64,000 nt of DNA, taken from NCBI GenBank assembly GCA_964367685.1, contig CAYIYM010000001.1, positions 62,001 to 126,000 on the forward strand, in the 5' to 3' direction. Under the pieces are notes generated by a model, which saw only the letters and a list, made by a program, of their open reading frames with translations, did not search any database and was not told the origin of the DNA. The position numbers were made by a program, and so were the translations under genes. Below, one piece after another: positions 16,768 to 27,600 of this stretch (positions are counted from its first letter, which is position 1; every line of letters starts with the position of its first letter). The stretch is from CAUPWF01 sp964367685. Its GTDB lineage: Bacteria; Bacillota; Clostridia; Lachnospirales; Lachnospiraceae.

Positions 16768-19700
16768 TTACTTAAAATAATTTACGCCGGATTCAAAGAT
16801 CTTGAGATCTTGTTCTCCATAAATATTAATTGCTACATGATCTCCTCTTCGTTCGGAATGAGCCATTTTTCCAAAAACTCTTCCATCTGGACTTGTAATC
16901 CCCTCAATAGCATGATAAGAACCATTGACATTCCACTCTTCATTTCCACTTACATGTCCAAATGGATCACAGTATTGAGTTGCAATCTGTCCATTCTGTG
17001 CGAGCTTACTTAACCATGACTCACTTGCCACAAATCTACCTTCTCCGTGAGATGCTGGATTAGCATACACGCCTCCTAATTCTGCACCTTGCAGCCAAGG
17101 TGATTTATTAGAAACCACTTTTGTATAAACCATTTTTGAAATATGGCGTCCAATTGTATTATATGTCAAAGTTGGCGCTTCCTCTGTCTGTCCGATAATT
17201 GCCCCTTCCGGAACTAGACCTAACTTAATCAACGCTTGGAATCCATTACATATTCCAAGTGCCAATCCGTCACGCTCATTCAAGAGCTTCTCAACTGCTT
17301 CTTTTAATCTTACATTTTGAAATGCAGTTGCAAAGAATTTAGCGGAGCCATCTGGCTCATCTCCTGCACTGAAACCGCCTGGAAACATAATAATTTGTGA
17401 TTTTTCAATTGCCTGCTCAAACTCAGCAATAGAGTCCTTAATTCCTGTAGCATCTAAATTTTTAAATACTTTTGTTATTACATTCGCCCCCGCCACTTCA
17501 AAAGCTTTTCTACTGTCATATTCACAATTAGTTCCCGGGAACACAGGTATAAATACGGTCGGTTTAGCAACTTTATTCTTACAAATATGAATCGTCTTTG
17601 ATTCATATAATTTTGACGGTACTTCTAATTCCATCATATCGCCTGATGCTGTCTGGAATACATGCTCAAGGGTTGAAAACCACGCCGTTGTTGCTTCTTC
17701 TAGCGATATTTTCATATCACCATATTCGAATATTTCTGTTTCTAATACTTCACCAATAATTGTATATGTTGCTGTTAAGTTACATATTTTATCTGCTGGC
17801 ACTTCTACAACTAAGTCTCCAAATGCTGGCGCAAATAGATCATTTTTATTTAAATTATGTTCTAATTTTACTCCTAATCCATTTCCAAATGCCATTTTAC
17901 TAACTGCTGCACATATCCCATGTCTAGTAAGTGCATAACCAGAAACTATAGTACCTGCTTGTATATCAGTATAGACCGCTTCGTATTGCTTCATAATTTG
18001 CTCATATATTGGTAAGTCAAACTCGTCTTTCTCCATACGAATCCATACTAATTTATTTCCAGCCGACTTTAATTCTGGTGTTACAATGTCTTTTTGATTC
18101 CCAATATCTACTGCGAAAGATACTAACGTTGGAGGTACATCAATATCATTAAATGATCCTGACATACTGTCTTTTCCACCAATAGATGGTAGGCCAAATC
18201 CAAGCTGCGCCTCATACGCACCTAATAATGCAGCAAAAGGTTGACTCCATCTACTTGGATCTTCATTCATTCTTCTAAAGTACTCTTGAAATGTAAATCG
18301 AATTTTTTTGTAATCACCACCAGTAGCAACTATTTTCGCCACTGACTCTACCACTGCATATACCGCTCCATGATATGGACTCCAGCTAGACACATATGGA
18401 TCAAAACCAAAGCTCATCATAGTTACCGTGTCACAAGTCCCTGTTAGTACAGGTAGCTTAGCTACCATTGCTTGGGTTTCTGTTCTTTGAAATTTTCCAC
18501 CATGAGGCATAAGTACAGATCCTGCCCCAATGGATCCATCAAACATTTCTACCAATCCTTTTTGAGAACAAACATTCAAATCTTTCAATGTATTTAACCA
18601 AGCCGCTCTTACATCTACCACTTCTTTAGTAACTAGAATACTATCTTCTTTTGATGGGATTTCAACTGTGACTGAGGTTTCTTGATGGGCACCATTGGTA
18701 TCTAGGAAAGCTCGCGATACATTAACAATTTCTTTGCCCTTCCACGAAATCACTAATCTTGGAGATTCTGTCACAACCGCAACTTCTACAGCCTCTAAAT
18801 TTTCTTCTTTTGCATACTCGAGAAATTGTGCTACATCTCTTTTATCTAATACAACTGCCATTCTTTCTTGTGATTCGGAAATCGCAATTTCTGTGCCATC
18901 TAGCCCTGCATATTTCTTAGGAACCTTATCCAAATCAATTTGCAGTCCATCAGCCAATTCTCCAATGGCAACCGAAACACCACCTGCGCCGAAATCATTA
19001 CATTTCTTAATTAGCAAACTAACTTCTTCACGACGGAATAATCTTTGAATTTTTCGTTCTGTCGGCGGATTTCCTTTTTGAACCTCGGCACCACAAGTTT
19101 CAATAGATTCTTCAGTATGTACCTTTGATGAACCTGTGGCTCCACCACATCCATCTCTACCTGTTCTACCACCTAATAATACAATGATATCTCCTGGATC
19201 TGAAGTCTCTCTTACTACCGCTCTTCGAGGTGCTGCTCCTAAAACTGCACCAATTTCCATACGTTTTGCAACGTAGTTCGGATGATAAATTTCTTTTACT
19301 AATCCTGTCGCTAATCCGATTTGATTTCCATATGAACTATAGCCATGAGCTGCTCCACGTACTAATTTTTTCTGTGGAAGCTTTCCTCTCATTGTTTCCT
19401 TTACAGATACAGTTGGATCCGCTGCTCCTGTTACACGCATGGCTTGATACACATAGGTACGACCTGATAAGGGATCTCGGATAGCACCGCCTAAACAGGT
19501 AGCCGCTCCACCAAAAGGCTCAATTTCTGTTGGATGATTGTGTGTCTCATTCTTGAAATTTACCAACCATTCCTCTTCAATGCCATCGACAAGGACAGGT
19601 ACAATGATGCTACAAGCGTTAATTTCATCACTCTCTTCTTGATCTTCAAGCTTACCTTCTTTCTTTAGCTTTCTCATAGCCATTAAAGCAAGATCCATTA

Positions 19701-20523
19701 AACAAACAAATTTATCTTCACGACCTTTAAATATTTCACTATGATCATTCAAATATTTCTTGTAAGTATCTTCAATCGGCTTTCTATAATCTCCCTCACC
19801 AAAGGTTACATCCGTTAACTCTGTTGAAAATGTAGTATGTCGACAATGATCAGACCAATATGTATCTAATACACGAATCTCAGTCATACTAGGATTTCTA
19901 CCTTCTTCACATTTGAAATATCCTTGGATATGAAGAAAATCCTTGAAAGTCATTGCCAAGCCTAAGGATTGGTATAGTTCGCGCAGAATTACTTCATCCA
20001 TATCTATCAAACCATCCAATACAAGGACATCTTCTGGCTCTTCATATTTAAATTCTAATGTTTCTGGCTTATCAATATTTGCTTCTCTTGAATCAACAGG
20101 GTTTATACAATGACTCTTAATTACTTCTAGCTCTTCATCCGTTATATTGCCCTCTATAACATATGTAACAGCTGATTTAATAATTGGATGTTCATCAGCG
20201 TTAATAAACTGTGTACATTGTACAGCAGAATCTGCACGTTGATCGAATTGACCAGGCAAAAATTCAACTGAAAAAACACTATCCCCATCATTAAATTCAA
20301 ACGTTTCTATATATATATGATCTACTGGTGGTTCTGCAAAAATGCCATTACATGCTTTTTGAAATGTTTCCTCTGAAAGGTTTTCCATATCATAACGAAT
20401 AAGTTCCCGTACATTGGTTACAGATTTAATTCCAAGATATGAATCAATTTCATGCAATAGTTCTTTCGCTCTTACAGCAAATTCCTGTTTTTTTTCTACG
20501 TATACTCGTTTTACATTACTCAT
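16768..20523 (-). CDS. purL: Phosphoribosylformylglycinamidine synthase, single-chain
   Basis: Fourth step of purine synthesis: FGAR, glutamine and ATP give FGAM. This is the large one-chain form (1251 residues) also seen in Proteobacteria and many Clostridia, not the PurS/PurQ/PurL split of Bacillus. The synthetase halves show DTYWSDHCRHTTF (near 230), NFKNETHNHPTEIEPFGGAAT (near 325) and GGKDSMSGSF. The C-terminal glutaminase domain has VFPGTNCEYD, the nucleophile Cys in ALGICNGFQALIKLG near 1086, and SHGEGRFVA. A GGAGGG site lies before the ATG. It is monocistronic here, with a terminator after it and direct repeats upstream. Confidence 0.97.
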   Translation of the reverse strand: MSNVKRVYVEKKQEFAVRAKELLHEIDSYLGIKSVTNVRELIRYDMENLSEETFQKACNGIFAEPPVDHIYIETFEFNDGDSVFSVEFLPGQFDQRADSAVQCTQFINADEHPIIKSAVTYVIEGNITDEELEVIKSHCINPVDSREANIDKPETLEFKYEEPEDVLVLDGLIDMDEVILRELYQSLGLAMTFKDFLHIQGYFKCEEGRNPSMTEIRVLDTYWSDHCRHTTFSTELTDVTFGEGDYRKPIEDTYKKYLNDHSEIFKGREDKFVCLMDLALMAMRKLKKEGKLEDQEESDEINACSIIVPVLVDGIEEEWLVNFKNETHNHPTEIEPFGGAATCLGGAIRDPLSGRTYVYQAMRVTGAADPTVSVKETMRGKLPQKKLVRGAAHGYSSYGNQIGLATGLVKEIYHPNYVAKRMEIGAVLGAAPRRAVVRETSDPGDIIVLLGGRTGRDGCGGATGSSKVHTEESIETCGAEVQKGNPPTERKIQRLFRREEVSLLIKKCNDFGAGGVSVAIGELADGLQIDLDKVPKKYAGLDGTEIAISESQERMAVVLDKRDVAQFLEYAKEENLEAVEVAVVTESPRLVISWKGKEIVNVSRAFLDTNGAHQETSVTVEIPSKEDSILVTKEVVDVRAAWLNTLKDLNVCSQKGLVEMFDGSIGAGSVLMPHGGKFQRTETQAMVAKLPVLTGTCDTVTMMSFGFDPYVSSWSPYHGAVYAVVESVAKIVATGGDYKKIRFTFQEYFRRMNEDPSRWSQPFAALLGAYEAQLGFGLPSIGGKDSMSGSFNDIDVPPTLVSFAVDIGNQKDIVTPELKSAGNKLVWIRMEKDEFDLPIYEQIMKQYEAVYTDIQAGTIVSGYALTRHGICAAVSKMAFGNGLGVKLEHNLNKNDLFAPAFGDLVVEVPADKICNLTATYTIIGEVLETEIFEYGDMKISLEEATTAWFSTLEHVFQTASGDMMELEVPSKLYESKTIHICKNKVAKPTVFIPVFPGTNCEYDSRKAFEVAGANVITKVFKNLDATGIKDSIAEFEQAIEKSQIIMFPGGFSAGDEPDGSAKFFATAFQNVRLKEAVEKLLNERDGLALGICNGFQALIKLGLVPEGAIIGQTEEAPTLTYNTIGRHISKMVYTKVVSNKSPWLQGAELGGVYANPASHGEGRFVASESWLSKLAQNGQIATQYCDPFGHVSGNEEWNVNGSYHAIEGITSPDGRVFGKMAHSERRGDHVAINIYGEQDLKIFESGVNYFK

Positions 20524-20579
20524 AATTACCCTCCATCATCTATTACCACTTACCTTTTGTTATTGTATCACGCTCTTTG

Positions 20580-20627
20580 TTATAAGTATAATTAATATAT
20601 TTAAAGTTATTTATAAGTATGATTAAT
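20580..20627. repeat. 17-bp direct repeat upstream of purL
   Basis: TTATAAGTATAATTAAT at 20580-20596 recurs at 20611-20627 with one change (A to G), a 31-base period. The second copy overlaps the stop codon of the upstream membrane-protein gene. Role unknown; spaced repeats in a purL control region could be operator half-sites. Confidence 0.8.
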
Positions 20628-21333
20628 TTTTTCTTTTTTCCAACTCAATAGAATAAAGATTTAAGAATCTAGTGATAAATAGACATACTGCCATTGAAAT
20701 CAAAAAGATAATTACAATTCGAATAGACATATCGTAAAACAATCCTTCTGGTAGCATATTTATCATTAAACTTTCATTCGGGTCAAAGAGCCACGTATCG
20801 CCTTCAAAAAATATTTTGTGAAAAATCTCGAAGTATTTATAAAAATCATATGCAAATAGAGCACCTAGAATAGCTACTACACCTCCAAATACTAAAGTTG
20901 CATATTTAAATGCTTTAGAAATAACCTTCATCCAATCTGATTTTATAATACGAAGAACCATTAATATTACTAGCGTTAGCACAATGCTTATTCTGCGCCC
21001 ACTTATTCCTGCGAGAAAAAGCACCTGCACATCAACCATATGTGAAATCTCCCGCTCATTGAAAAACTCCCGTTCCTCTCCTGCAACTTTAGTTTCAACC
21101 ACTAAGTTATCTCGTTCCCCTCTAAGAAAATCTAACATTTCTTCTGTTACATACATAATGTCCCTCATTTCCATATCAAGGGCCTCTTCAACACTATATT
21201 TCTCGTATTCTTTTTCATAATAACTCATGCTACCATAGGCTACAATTTCAACACATGTGATTAAAATTGCATAAATAACTAAAAATGATATTGTAATACA
21301 GCCTATCCATGTAAATACCTTTTTCCCCATCAT
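20623..21333 (-). CDS. TIGR01906/DUF1461 family integral membrane protein
   Basis: A 236-residue membrane protein of unknown function. It has a membrane segment at 10-32, an extracytoplasmic loop with EREISHMVDV, then segments at about 115-130, 145-165 and 205-225, and the conserved FHKIFFEGDTWLFDP followed by LPEGLFYDM that mark the family. AAGGAG precedes the first of two adjacent ATG codons. It is divergent from the LysR gene and upstream of purL, without an obvious functional link. Confidence 0.85.
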   Translation of the reverse strand: MMGKKVFTWIGCITISFLVIYAILITCVEIVAYGSMSYYEKEYEKYSVEEALDMEMRDIMYVTEEMLDFLRGERDNLVVETKVAGEEREFFNEREISHMVDVQVLFLAGISGRRISIVLTLVILMVLRIIKSDWMKVISKAFKYATLVFGGVVAILGALFAYDFYKYFEIFHKIFFEGDTWLFDPNESLMINMLPEGLFYDMSIRIVIIFLISMAVCLFITRFLNLYSIELEKRKN

Positions 21334-21363
21334 TTATTGCTCCTTTTTATATTTTATGTTATA

Positions 21364-21387
21364 CTCCTTATTAGAATTTATAAGGAG
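21364..21387 (+). promoter_or_regulatory. Inverted repeat including the LysR ribosome binding site
   Basis: CTCCTTAT (21364-21371) and ATAAGGAG (21380-21387) form a perfect 8-bp inverted repeat; the right arm contains the Shine-Dalgarno sequence of the LysR gene. It may hide the binding site in mRNA or serve as a DNA operator. Confidence 0.5.
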
Positions 21388-21395
21388 GACTTATA

Positions 21396-22268
21396 GTGGA
21401 TATTAATTACGAACTATATAAAGTATTTTATAACGTTGCAACAACCCTTAGTTTTTCAGATGCTTCAAAGCAATTATTTATATCACAATCTGCCGTTAGC
21501 CAATCAATCAAAGCACTCGAAAAGAAACTAGATCAAATTTTATTTATAAGAAGTACAAAAAAAGTACAGCTAACCCCAGAAGGTGAGATTTTATTACGAC
21601 ACATTGAGCCAGCCATGAATCTAATCCAAAGAGGAGAGTCTCAACTTCTTGAATCTGCAAAATCTGGAGGACAGATTCGCATTGGCGCAAGCGATACCAT
21701 TTGTCGCTATTTTCTAATGCCATACTTAGAAAAATTTCACAAAGACTATCCAAATGCACATATTAAGATTACCAATCAAACTTCTATTAAATGTGTAGAG
21801 CTATTAGCAACTGGTCAAGTTGATTTAATTGTTACCAACTTTCCAAACTCTCACTTAAACAATATTTACAACATTAAGCAAATTAAAGATTTCAAAGATG
21901 TTTTTGTTGCAAACCAAACTTATGACATGTTGAAAAATCACACAGTTTCTTTGAAGGAGCTACAAAAACATCCTATCTTAATGTTGGATCGCAAAAGCAC
22001 AACTAGTGAATTCTTACATAGCTTATTCCAAACCCATCAATTAGACCTCGTTCCTGAAATTGAATTAGGTAGCAATGACCTTCTTCTTGATATGGCTAAG
22101 ATTGGTCTAGGTGTTGCCTTTGTTCCTGATTTTTGTATTTCAGAGCAGAATGATTGCTTATTCCAAGTTGAAGTCGACGAAACTTTACCGACTCGTCAAA
22201 TTGTAATTGTACACAACGAGCATATTCCAGTTTCAAAAGCAGTTGAGCACTTTTTAAAATACTTCTAG
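21396..22268 (+). CDS. LysR family transcriptional regulator
   Basis: A 290-residue LysR-type regulator. The N-terminal winged helix-turn-helix reads ELYKVFYNVATTLSFSDASK then QLFISQSAVSQSIKALEKKL; the effector-binding domain runs from about 90 to 290, with IRIGASDTICRYFLMPYLEKF at its start. The start codon is GTG with TAAGGAGG 8 bases upstream. It faces away from the DUF1461 gene, the usual arrangement for a LysR regulator and its target, but the effector is unknown. Its TAG stop overlaps the convergent helicase stop in a CTAG palindrome. Confidence 0.93.
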   Translation: MDINYELYKVFYNVATTLSFSDASKQLFISQSAVSQSIKALEKKLDQILFIRSTKKVQLTPEGEILLRHIEPAMNLIQRGESQLLESAKSGGQIRIGASDTICRYFLMPYLEKFHKDYPNAHIKITNQTSIKCVELLATGQVDLIVTNFPNSHLNNIYNIKQIKDFKDVFVANQTYDMLKNHTVSLKELQKHPILMLDRKSTTSEFLHSLFQTHQLDLVPEIELGSNDLLLDMAKIGLGVAFVPDFCISEQNDCLFQVEVDETLPTRQIVIVHNEHIPVSKAVEHFLKYF

Positions 22269-24634
22269 GAGATATTCTCCCAGAAGTTTTTTATTTTCTC
22301 ACTCACATCTTCCACTGTTGTATGTATGATTTTATTCCACTCTCGTGGAAATGATTCTGTGTATTGACGTTGATAGAATCGCTCATCCAACAATGCAATT
22401 ACCCCCTTATCCTCTGCCGTTCTTATCACTCTTCCAGCCGATTGGAGCACTTTATTCATTCCTGGATACAAGTATGCATAATCAAATCCTTTTCCCAGTG
22501 TGCTTTGAAAATGTTGAAACAAAATATCTCGTTCTCGAGAAACTCCTGGCAATCCTGTTCCAACAATAATACTCCCTATCAGCCTATCTTCTGTTAAATC
22601 AATTCCCTCCGAGAAAATACCACCCATTACGCAGAATCCAATTAAACTATATTTACTATCTTTTTCAAATTCAGAAAGAAATTCTTCTCTTTCATCTTCG
22701 TTCATATGATTACTCTGCACAACAAAATGATTCTTTGGATTTCGGACATATGCAGACTCCACAAAATGCTCTAACACGGACTGCATAAATAGATAAGAAG
22801 GGAAAAATACCATATAATTTCCGCACCTTCCTTCAGCAATTTTTTCAATATAATCCGCATATAGTTGGTACATAGATTCACTTCTTCGTGTATACTTTGT
22901 ACTTACTTCTGCCCCTCGCAGAATCATCCGTTTCGATTCATCAAAAGGCGAATCCACATAAATTGCATAGTCATCTGTCTCAGCACTTAACAATGTTTTG
23001 TAATATTGAATCGGCAATAAGGTGGCCGAAAAATAAATCGTACTCTCCCCCATATCTAAACATTCTTGGATATTGACAGACGGATTTACACAATACAGTT
23101 TTATTTTAAAACGCCCTTCCGATTCAAATTCCGAATATATTACATAATTTTCATCTAGTCGATCATGAATATTTAAAAAATCCCGTACTTTAAAATACAA
23201 ATCTAATATTCCATCTACAATGTCAGGTTCATCGCATTCTTCCATTACTCGTTCCATTTCTGCCATTAAATTCATCAACTTAAGTACTAATCCTCCAATA
23301 TTCGGCAAAATTTCATAGGATTCGCACTCTTTTTTAAACTCTAGCATAACCTTATTGCAACTTTCCAATCGCTTTCCTAGTTTCACATCATAATATCGTA
23401 CTTGTTTCTTTAGTTCCAAAAACTCCTCTTTGTAAATCTGAGCACTATACATATCTCTCCCACGTTCCACTAAATTGTGGGCTTCATCAATTAGGAATAA
23501 ATAATTCCCCTTCACTCCCTCTGAAAAGAATCTTTTTAATTTAGCATTCGGATCAAATAAATAATTATAATCACAAATAATTACATCTGCCCATAAAGAT
23601 AAGTCTAACATCATCTCAAATGGACATACCTTCCACTTCCTAGCATGGGTTTCTATATGTTCCCTTCCAAAGTCGCTACTGGTTGTAAGAAGCTCATATA
23701 CAGCATCATTTACACGATCAAAATGCCCCCTTGCATAAATACAATCAATAGGATTACATACACACTCTTCTTGAAAGCAGATTTTTTCTTTCGCTGTCAA
23801 TGTAAGAATTTTCATAGAAAGATTCTGTTCTTTTAATGTTATAAAAGCTTGTTCTGCAACGGTTCTTGTAATAGTTTTAGCTGTAAGATAAAAAATTTTA
23901 TCTCCTAATCCCTCTCCCATTGCTTTCACCGCTGGAAAGACCGTAGCCATTGTCTTTCCGATTCCTGTAGGTGCTTGAATAAATAATTTTTTCTTTCGTA
24001 ACATGGTCCTATAAACCGATGTAACAAGTTCTTTTTGTCCTTCTCGATATTCAAAAGGAAATTCCACTAACTTAATTGATTGATTGCGCTTATCTATCCA
24101 TTGTAAGTGAAACCTTACCCATTTTTCATAAGCAATAACCAATTCACCAAACCATTGTTCCAATTCATAAAAGCTATGCATTTCGCGAAATCGTTTAATC
24201 TCTTCCGTTTCCATATTACAATAAGTAATTTGGGTTTCTATTTCTTTTAGTTCCTGCTGCTTTGCATAAATATAGGCATAGCATTTTGCTTGTGCCAAAT
24301 GAAGCATTTGTGGTTTTTCTACATAATGTAAATTTAAAAATACCCCTTTAATTTCATCAATAACATAACCTGCATCTTCTTCAATAATGCCGTCTGCACG
24401 TCCTTCCACTGAGATTTCAAAAAAATCAAATGCAGTTAGATGTTTTAGCATAACTTCTGCCTGATAGTTGGCCCCCATACTTCGCTGTATTTTTCTATGA
24501 ATTTTACCACCGAGAAGCATTGCCTCTTTATCAGCTGTACGTTTACCTCCTGTACTGTAGTCTCCAGATTGTAGAATAAATCCTATGAGATTTCGGACAG
24601 AAATTCGTACTATTTTTTTCTTCAATTCTTCCAT
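22265..24634 (-). CDS. XPD/DinG-like Fe-S helicase with N-terminal RecB/Cas4-type nuclease domain
   Basis: A 789-residue predicted superfamily 2 helicase of the DinG/XPD group, with a nuclease-like domain in front. Residues 40-125 show a PD-(D/E)XK set: KIHRKI histidine, EGRADGI aspartate, DEIKG for ExK, and LAQAKCYAY for QxxxY. The helicase part has Walker A APTGIGKTMAT (near 220), a cysteine cluster CFQEECVCNPIDC plus VCPFE that can bind a 4Fe-4S cluster, DEAHNL (near 388), and GRVIRTAEDKG (near 750). GAGGA precedes the ATG. It follows polC by 12 bases, so it is probably co-expressed with the replicative polymerase, consistent with repair of DNA ends or structures. Confidence 0.9.
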   Translation of the reverse strand: MEELKKKIVRISVRNLIGFILQSGDYSTGGKRTADKEAMLLGGKIHRKIQRSMGANYQAEVMLKHLTAFDFFEISVEGRADGIIEEDAGYVIDEIKGVFLNLHYVEKPQMLHLAQAKCYAYIYAKQQELKEIETQITYCNMETEEIKRFREMHSFYELEQWFGELVIAYEKWVRFHLQWIDKRNQSIKLVEFPFEYREGQKELVTSVYRTMLRKKKLFIQAPTGIGKTMATVFPAVKAMGEGLGDKIFYLTAKTITRTVAEQAFITLKEQNLSMKILTLTAKEKICFQEECVCNPIDCIYARGHFDRVNDAVYELLTTSSDFGREHIETHARKWKVCPFEMMLDLSLWADVIICDYNYLFDPNAKLKRFFSEGVKGNYLFLIDEAHNLVERGRDMYSAQIYKEEFLELKKQVRYYDVKLGKRLESCNKVMLEFKKECESYEILPNIGGLVLKLMNLMAEMERVMEECDEPDIVDGILDLYFKVRDFLNIHDRLDENYVIYSEFESEGRFKIKLYCVNPSVNIQECLDMGESTIYFSATLLPIQYYKTLLSAETDDYAIYVDSPFDESKRMILRGAEVSTKYTRRSESMYQLYADYIEKIAEGRCGNYMVFFPSYLFMQSVLEHFVESAYVRNPKNHFVVQSNHMNEDEREEFLSEFEKDSKYSLIGFCVMGGIFSEGIDLTEDRLIGSIIVGTGLPGVSRERDILFQHFQSTLGKGFDYAYLYPGMNKVLQSAGRVIRTAEDKGVIALLDERFYQRQYTESFPREWNKIIHTTVEDVSEKIKNFWENIS

Positions 24635-24646
24635 AGGATTCCTCTA

Positions 24647-27600
24647 CTAAAAATCAAATAATGATAATTGATTACTTTCTGGCAGATTACCTAATAAATT
24701 GAGATCCGCCATTAAATCTATTACTGTTTTACTTACTTTTGTACGCATTCTAAAATCATCTTTTGATAAATATTTTCCATCTTTACTTGCAAGTTCTACC
24801 GCTTCTGCTGCTTTTTCGCCCATCCCTTCAATACTTGATAATGGTGGCATTAATTTCCCATCTATAATCTGAAAATCATTTGCTTTTGCAACATAAATAT
24901 CAAGGGGCAAAAACTCTAAACCTCGTGCATACATTTCTTGCACCAACCTCATATCTTTCAATGTATCTTGTTCTTTGTTTGTCAATATGTCACTACGTTT
25001 CTTATAATCAGCTAAAAAATATTCTAATTTATCACGCCCTTGGCACATGAGTTCATAGGAAAATGCATTTGCACGAATACTAAAGTATGCACCATAATAT
25101 GCGAGCGGGTAATTTAATTTACAATATGCAATACGGTATGCCATCATTACATAGGCTGCTGCATGAGCCTTAGGGAACATATATTTAATTTTTTCACACG
25201 AATCGATATACCATTGTGGTACATTAGCACCTAACATTGCTTCAATCCAATCCGGTTTTAACCCTTTTCCCTTTCGTACACTTTCCATAATTGTAAATGC
25301 AAGACCACTCTCCATGCCCATATTTATTAAATAGGTCATAATATCATCACGAGTACAAATTGCTGTAGAAATAGTTGCAAGGCCTTCTTGGATTAAGTAT
25401 TGAGCATTTCCAAGCCACACATCAGTTCCATGAGATAGACCCGAGATACGAATTAGATCTGATAAGCTCTGTGGTTTTGCATCCACAACCATTTGAATTA
25501 CGAAGTCGGTTCCAAATTCTGGAATTCCTAGGCACCCAACTTTCGTTCCTCCTATATCACTTGGTGTAATTCCAAGAGCATCAGTACCTGCAAACATACT
25601 CATCACACCTTTATCATCTAGGGGGATTAATGTTGCATCAAAAGCTTCCCCTGTAATTTGTTGTACCAAGTCTTCTAGCATCTTAATCATTGTAGGATCG
25701 TCATGTCCTAGGATATCTAATTTAAGTAAATTGTGATCAATAGAATGATAATCAAAATGAGTAGTAATAATATCACTTGTCACATCGTTTGCTGGGCGTT
25801 GGATCGGTGTAAACGCATTAATATTTTCACCATGAGGCAATACAATAATTCCACCTGGGTGTTGCCCTGTGCTTCTTCGAATTTTTGTACATCCTTGAAG
25901 TAAGCGATTAATCTCACAAGTTCGCTTCCCAACTCCACGTTCTTCATAATAATTACGTACATAGCCAAACGCCGTCTTCTCTGCCAAGGTTCCAATAGTT
26001 CCTGCCTTAAAAGTTTGGCCCTCTCCAAAGAGAACTTCTGTGTATTTATGAGCATTGGCCTGATATTCTCCCGAAAAATTCAAGTCTATATCCGGTTCTT
26101 TATCTCCATAGAATCCTAAAAATGTCTCGAATGGAATATCAAATCCATCTTTTCTAAGATGAGCTCCACAATTTGGGCAATTCTTATCCGGCATATCCCA
26201 TCCACATCCACCAGCATAACTTAGTACTTCTTCTGATTCGAAATCACTATAGAAGCATGACTCGCATCGATAATGGGGACTCATTGGATTTACTTCTGTA
26301 ATCCCAGCCATAGTAGCTACAAAAGAAGAACCTACTGACCCACGTGACCCAACCAAATACCCATCTTCAATGGACTTCCATACTAATTTCTGGGCAATAA
26401 TATACATAACCGAATATCCATTAGAAATAATGGAATTCAACTCTCTTTCTAATCTAGCAACTACTACTTCTGGAATATTTTCTCCATACCATTCGTGTGC
26501 TTTATCATAGCAGATATCTCTAAGTTCCTGATCCGAATTCTCAATTACTGGCGGACATTTATCAGGCCTTACTGGGGAAATTTTTTCCACCATATCTGCA
26601 ATTAAATTGGTATTGGTGACTACCACCTCAAATGCTTTTTCAGAACCTAGATATTCAAATTCTTGTAACATCTCTTCTGTCGTCTTTAAATACAATGGTG
26701 GTTGATTATCTGCATCCTTAAACCCTTTTCCCGCCATAACAATAGCTCTATATACAGCATCTTCTGGATCCAGAAAATGAACATCACAAGTAGCAACTAC
26801 TGGTTTATTGAATTTATTTCCTAGTTGTATTATTTTCTTATTAATTTCAATCAGATCCTCATCGCTATTAATTTGTGAAAATTTATCACTTTCAAACATA
26901 AAATGATTATTTGCAAGTGGCTGAATTTCAAAATAAGTATAGAAATCACATATTTTTGCAATGTGCTCTTCTGATTTATTATTAAGAATTGCCTGATATA
27001 ATTCACCTGCTTCACATGCAGTTCCTATAATCAACCCTTCTTTATACTTCATAAACAAACTCTTAGGTATCCTTGGTCTTCTTGCATAGTACACAAGATG
27101 TGATTCTGATACTAGGGTGTATAAATTCACACGACCAATGGTATTTTTTGCTAAGATTACTGCATGATAAGTTGGTAGTTTTCGTATTCCGTCAGGGTTC
27201 ATTGATCCAAACTGATTTATCCCCTTTAAGTCATGAATATTTCGTTCCCGTAGCATTTCAGCAAACTTCAAAAATATTTCTGCCGTTGCATTCGCATCAT
27301 CTACTGCCCTATGGTGATTTTCTAACGGAATTTTCAGTGCCTTGGCTACAACATTTAATGTATATCTTGAAATTGTTGGTAGAAGCACCCTAGCTAGGGC
27401 AATGGTATCTAAATATGTGAATTTGGGATATATCTCCATAAATCTACATTTTTGCTCGAGAAATCCTACATCAAAACCTGCATTATGGGCGACTAAAACA
27501 CCATCATCGATGAAATCTAAGAAATCCATCAATATCTCTTCAATCTTTGGTGCGTCGATTACCATACTGTCATTAATTCCTGTTAATTGCTCTATCTTAA

